Positions 58,510 through 64,000 of a stretch of 64,000 nt of DNA are shown here, piece after piece. The position numbers and the translations under genes are program-made. Within the stretch, counting starts at the first letter, position 1. The number at the start of each line of letters is the position of its first letter. The DNA comes from Paramecium sonneborni (taxonomy: Eukaryota; Ciliophora; Oligohymenophorea; Peniculida; Parameciidae), in the NCBI GenBank assembly GCA_905182985.1, contig CAJJDN010000117.1:40301-104300 (forward strand), written 5' to 3'. A model generated the notes under the pieces. The model ran no database searches and was not told the DNA's origin. It saw nothing but the letters and a program-made list of their open reading frames with translations.

Positions 58510-60668
58510 ATGAAACCTTATCAAACTCCGAATTCTGGTCATTCTCGTTAAGGGAGTTTAAGAGTGTAACGACAACCTTTAGCTGTAATTAACAATTGTC
58601 CAGAATTTTCTTAGTGTGCAAATTACTTATAATAGAAAGTATAGGGTTTGGAAATGAGAGTTAAAAACCTTAATAGTTAACATGCAGACAGAACAGAAAA
58701 TAGATCTACAACTGCATAAAAAAATGAAGCATCATTATCACCTTTTATAAGATAGAAAAAACCATGTAGTTCAAATTAAAAAGTTGATTCTCAAAGTTAT
58801 TATGAAACAATAATTAATAAACGATTAGAAAACATTAGTAAAATAGATTAGTCTCCAGTGCATATAAAAACTGATAATACTGTTGCTTAATAAGATAAAT
58901 ATTCGATTCATAGTTAATTATCTAATTTAGGTCCACATTCTGGAAAATTGCATTTTAACAGTATTCAAAGAATTTAGCTATTAACTAAAAAACTAAGAAA
59001 GTTTAAAATGATAAAAGATCAAAATTAAGATGAATGCGCTCCTTCTTTAGCAAAAATTAAATGTTTTTGCTAAGAATATTATAATGATTGTTTTGATTTC
59101 TATAGATGCACTGATCTTATTGCTTTAAAATATTTTATCTATTTACTTGTTTAAGAGATAAATAATCTTTATAGTTAAGATGCTTTTAAAATGGCAGATA
59201 ATTCTATGTAATATCAATAATAAATTGAAATGCTTAAAGAATAATTAGACAATTAGAAAAGTGATTAAATGACCTTTCAAAATTAATTAAAATTATAAAA
59301 AATGGTTGTGGATACTTAAAAATTAATTTAAGATATTATTAATGTTTTATAAACAAAGCATAATTAAAGTACATTGATCAATTAAGTTGAAGTATTAAAT
59401 AATTAAATGAAAAATATTAAAGAGAATATGTCAACAAATTCAGTTTAAAATTAAAATGCTACAACATTTGGATAATAATTGGCAAAATGTGGAATTGATA
59501 TAAATTATCATTAAAGAGCAACAAATGATACTTCAGTAGTGAATTAATCAAATTTTAAAACTTAAACAGTAGATGAAAGGAATTAAACTTAATTTAGTTC
59601 AAAATCAAAGTCTCCTTGTAGTAGAAATAATCAAAAGAACATAAATTTTGATTTAGAATAATAAGTAGATTTGAATAAAAAGTTATTTGATGAATAAGTT
59701 GTTACGAATAGATAATTGATGGAAAAGGTTTTTAAGTTACAAAATGAAAAATAATAGATCGATTAGATATTGAAACAAACATAAGAAGAATTGAAATAAA
59801 GAAATTAAGTAATATTAGAATTGGAAAATAATTTATAGAAAGAGAACTTAATTCTTAATGAATTAAATTAAAATTTAGAAGAAGCAGTTTAATTAAATTA
59901 AGAATTATAAAAAGAAAATGTTAATAGCAAAGAATCTATTGAATAATACAAAAAAATAGAATAAAAATATTATGAATTGTTATAAGAAAATAATAACTAA
60001 TTCTAATAATTAAATTAAGTTTAAAAAGAAAATGGATCTTTATAGAAAGTTTAATAATAAGTAGAAGTATTTGAATAGATTTATAATAGGCTGAATGTAA
60101 AGGTTATTAGTAATAAATTTAAAAATTATAAGAGAGATGTTTAGCACAATAAAGTCAATTATAAGATCAAAATGATGGAAAGTATCTATAATAGTAAATA
60201 AATGAGTTATTATTATAATAATAGGAACAGAGCAAAATAATTGTAATAAATGAATTTAAAAACTAGAGTTTGATTACTGATGAAGCATTGTATTTAGGAT
60301 AGATGACAATTTATGCTAGTGATATCTTATCTAGATAACAAACAGATGGAATTCCAACAACACTTGTTATGTTATAAAAAGACTTAAATGGAAAGAGAAG
60401 CACAATTTAATAGAAGATGAATATTTTATAATAATTTGGAAATAATTTAAGAAATCAGCATTTGATTACTCATAGTGGTTCTAGTTAACTTAATGATAAT
60501 GTAGATTTACTAGAAAATCTACAAAGTTAAAATTCTTCGATTAGATAGAAGAATGTGAGTTCTTACGAAGAGACTGCTAGTACAATTAATAATAATATTT
60601 AATCGAATGATTTAATGGTAATGTTACTTGTTTAATGTAACACTTTAGAGAAAATGATGGAACTTTGA
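58510..60668 (+). CDS. Long coiled-coil protein, 711 aa
   Basis: Two exons, intron 60110-60132 (23 nt), 712 codons. The first 200 residues are S/Q/R/N-rich with a Cys-containing patch (KIKCFCQEYYNDCFDFYRC), the centre is long coiled coil (LQKVQQQVEVFEQIYNRL), and the C-terminus is S/N-rich. The Cys patch might bind metal but does not match a known finger. Family not recognised; a cytoskeletal or ciliary role would be typical. Confidence 0.72.
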
Positions 60669-60706
60669 TTTTTTCTTGATAATTCAATATTTAATATTTT
60701 TTTATA

Positions 60707-63700
60707 ATGATATCGATTATATGGATTTTAATTGTGCAATATGTTCGTACTTAGGATTGCAAATGCAATTCAAATTTTACTGAGTCAGATGTATGTTTGA
60801 TAAATTAAGAATGCAAATTGAATATGTCTCATTTTAATAAGACTCTTCCATTTAGTACTCTTTAAATTGAAAATTGTAATGTGACGATATGTCTGTAAAA
60901 ATTTATTAATGTGATAAATTTAACTTAATTGACAATATACAATTCAATTATAATATAAGATTAAGATTGCTAAGCCATTTTAGATTAATATTTAGTATTT
61001 AATATATATGATGTAAATATAATGGAATCAAAAATATTATTTTTGGGATTTGTTGATTTTCAATTTATAGGTTTGAATAGTATGATTTTAAATGATACAT
61101 CAATAACATTAAATACTTTAAGTATTTGTACAAATACTTTAATAATGATAAATTCTTCACTTAGAGCTTTAAAGTAGAATAAATCACAATGTTCATGTTT
61201 AAGTAATTAAAATTGTTCTGATATTTCTGATAAAACGTAAATATTTAGTTTTGTCGGTGATATAACATAAAACTATTAAAATTTAACACAATAATATATA
61301 GAAACATAATGGTAGGAATAATTTGATTGTAGTTTATTTAACATAAAAAAATTAAGGTATTTTAGTGTATTAATATCAGTACATAATTAATTTAATTTGA
61401 CATAATAATCTAAAATAAAAGGATTTTTTGTAGGAATATATTCATATAATTTATCAATCGATAATTCTAGTATAATATCTAGTACAGGAATGGGTTATTT
61501 CACAAATGAAGGATATGGTTGTGGATATACAGATAAAATAATAGGTTTAAGATAATAATGTGGAGGTACTGGAGGAAGTCATGGTGGAATGGGTGGATTT
61601 TCAATAAGTCCAAAGACAAATTATAATTAATTGTGTTCATAATTATAAAGTAAATAAATATATGATTATTCATTTAATCCTACATTACCTGGTAGTGGTG
61701 GAGGTGGAGTAACATATGGAGGAATATTTGATAATATAGAAACACAAGGATAAGGGGGAGGAGTTATACATTTAGAAATTTTAAATCTATAAAATGATGG
61801 AATAATTAGTTCAGATGGTACATCATATATTGAAGAACCATTTTATGGAAGTGGGAGTGGAGGTTCTATTTAAATAAGAATTATCTATTTTAATGGATCT
61901 GGATTAGTTTCTGCAAATGGAGGTGGCTCTGATTATTAAGATAATTAGGATTAGTATTAATTTGCTAAATAAAAGTTTTATTAAACATATTAAGTATATG
62001 GTGGATTTGGAGGCGGAGGAAGAATTAGATTATTCTTTTTTAATATTACTGAAATGATTAATAGTTCTTATTATAGCGATATTAATAATACTATATAAAC
62101 TAATTCAGGAGGTATGTCAATCTAATAAAATATATTCCTTAATAAATCTAATTAAACTCTTACTAAATATTAAGGTTCTATTACACCTACTGGATGTCCT
62201 TAAGGAACATATGGCAATTATTGTAAAAATTGCCCTTTAGGATAATTTAAAATGCTTTATGGATAAGCTGCTTGTTAACCATGTTTCTATTCTATTGATT
62301 CTGAAACTACTGAGTATTAATAATCAGGAGAAAAAACACCTTTTTGTTAAATTTAATGTAAAAATGGTAAATCTCCTAAAGATAATTAATGTTTAACTGG
62401 ATTAGCTGAATTCTCATTAAAATTAGGAGGACAGAATGTCATTTTTGCCATTTTTGTTATTATACTTTTATTATTAGTTAATATTGCTATTGTTTGGGTT
62501 AGTAGAGATAAAAATAAAAAAAAATCTAGATAATTTTATGGATCTTATGATGATTCAACTCTATAATAAATGACACACTCTCTATCTGAATTAAATAATA
62601 AAACTTATTTAATTAGTTAAGATCTTCATTTTCATGTACGTAGAATATATCTTGCTGGAAATAATACTTATTAAAATCCTTGGTCAATTTATTAAGAAAC
62701 TTTCTTAGATACAGATCTTAATCAAGGAGAAAATTAAAATTTATAGAATCTCTTTTAAACTTTTAATGAAAAAGCTAAATTTACTACTTTTGAAACATAT
62801 ACTTTAATATTTTTCAAATTTTATTATTACCCTCTTTATATTTGGATTCTATAATTAATATAAGCAAATAAATTTAATATACTTTCCAAATTATTTGTTT
62901 AATAAGAATATCTATTTAATGAATTAGATCCTGAAAAAGATAAAATTAAACTTAAATTATCATGTTCTAAAGATAAAACTCTAGCCTTTATTGATCGTCT
63001 TAATTTAGCTTTAAAAATTGTTGAATAAAGTAATACTCTAGAATTGCCAATATATTTAGTTTTAAGTGGATATGGAACCTTTCCTTATCCATTCTAAATT
63101 AATATTCATGATGCTCTCCTTAAGAGATTATGGTAATAATTTAGTTACAATACTAATGAAGAAACCATTAATCTTTTTGAAAAATTTGTCACTGAATTTA
63201 ATTATTATGCTGTCAAAATAGATTTTAGATAATCTTAATCATCATTCATTAAAAGATTTTTAGATCTACTTAATTATACAAATTAATATAATTATGAAAT
63301 ATTTAGAAGATAAAATGCCATCTAAGTTGATATCTGTATTCATATCATTGCTATATAACCATCTGCATAAAGTTAGGTATATCTACTTGGAAATGCAAAT
63401 TAAAGAGAACTTGAATTTCTATTAAAATAAATTCATGTTATGAAAAACTTACCTTAAGAATTCAATATCAAATTATCTATCATATTTAATCATTATAATA
63501 AAGAAAGAGTCTTCAATTTAGAAACATTCAATAATCTAGTCTATAATATTAATGAATAATTATCAATTATTGTTAATTAAGATAAAGATGATCTAAGAAA
63601 TTAAATTTAACAAGAGAAAAAAAAAATGTAATCCAAAATTAATCGTTTTAAAATAGATGGAATGAAATAATATAAACTTTAAGGATACCAAATTTTTACT

Positions 63701-64000
63701 AGATTTTTTACTTGGCTTTTTAGCTAAATTACTAGATATAGAGACAGTAAAGTTAATTAATAATTCCTTATTGCAGGAATATGTATTGTCCTAGCTATTT
63801 AATGGGTACTATTTCATAACTATTAGAAAGTGTTTTGTCATAGCTTATCCTGTACTTTTATTTATTGTTTATGATTCTAAATCAGATAAAATATTTTTGG
63901 CTGAAGTTATCACTTAACTTGTCATATTCCCTACAGCTTAAATCGTAAGTTTAATTATTCTTTCTGCTTGGGTAATACTATTTAAATAATTAGCTCCTAA
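60707..64000 (+). CDS. Large glycine-rich cysteine-containing membrane protein (3' end outside window)
   Basis: The frame runs from ATG 60707 to the window end with one intron, 63806-63830 (25 nt, ending AAAG). An N-terminal hydrophobic start (MISIIWILIVQYV) suggests a signal peptide. A long extracellular part follows, with glycine-rich runs (GGTGGSHGGMGGFS, GSGGGGVTYGG, YGGFGGGGRI) and a Cys-rich segment TGCPQGTYGNYCKNCPLGQF like the GCC2/GCC3 repeats of ciliate surface proteins. A membrane segment lies near residues 577-600 (IFAIFVIILLLLVNIAIVW). The cytosolic part has YLAGNNTYQNPW and LVLSGYGTFPYPF, then further membrane segments from about residue 1020. It belongs to a ciliate family of large surface proteins; function unknown. 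Confidence 0.78.

Noticed and set aside
1..64000. CRISPR array, insertion sequence, phage or operon-type features
   Set aside because: Introns, recoded stops, spliceosomal and trichocyst genes show a eukaryotic macronuclear source; the only tandem array is the AGTAT repeat, which has no spacers.

Overview
The window is macronuclear-type DNA from a ciliate, almost certainly a Paramecium of the aurelia group. TAA and TAG are read as glutamine everywhere and TGA is the only stop. Coding runs are cut by introns of 19-32 nt, nearly all starting GTA and ending TAG or AAG. Sequence between genes is very AT-rich and mostly short. One gene encodes a trichocyst matrix protein, a family of the Paramecium secretory organelle. 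Gene models here were built by hand under this code. In every complete model the exons sum to a multiple of three, which is the main internal check. About 48 genes were found.

Layout: 0.1-4.8 kb, minus strand: cyclic-nucleotide-binding protein, coiled coil, proteasome subunit Rpn10, C2H2 protein. 6.3-18.2 kb: unknown gene head to head with a SIZ/PIAS SUMO ligase, PH-like/kinase protein, STK32-like kinase, a two-membrane-segment protein, an unknown gene, SF-assemblin, a chorismate-lyase-like protein and a coiled coil. 18.2-22.9 kb: tRNA-like gene, poly(A)-binding protein, CHORD protein, coiled coil. 23.7-26.1 kb: a paralogue of the two-membrane-segment protein, split by a 40-N gap with a 1,018-bp exact duplication, most simply an assembly artefact. 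26.7-37.5 kb, plus strand: coiled coil, Myb factor, CK1-like kinase, tandem pseudokinase-kinase, PI4-kinase, alpha/beta hydrolase. 38.4-47.2 kb: Trm10, small unknown genes, coiled coil, trichocyst matrix protein, macro-domain protein, URI prefoldin. 47.3-53.1 kb: RPS11, EFTUD2/Snu114, mitochondrial carrier, ALKBH1. 53.5-54.2 kb: 138 perfect copies of AGTAT. 54.6-64 kb: small unknown genes, a second C2H2-like gene, a LIN54/TSO1 CRC protein, a coiled coil and a large glycine-rich membrane protein cut by the window end.

The genes do not form one pathway. Themes are signalling (six kinase-domain proteins including the PI4-kinase, plus cyclic-nucleotide and acylation-motif proteins), mRNA and tRNA handling (PABP, EFTUD2, Trm10, ALKBH1), protein quality control (Rpn10, CHORD, URI) and cytoskeleton or secretion (SF-assemblin, trichocyst matrix protein). 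No new multi-gene system was identified. The points most worth a second look are the pseudokinase-kinase fusion, the AGTAT array that is open in all six frames, the duplicated assembly gap, several almost touching divergent starts, and one gene with a single internal TGA.
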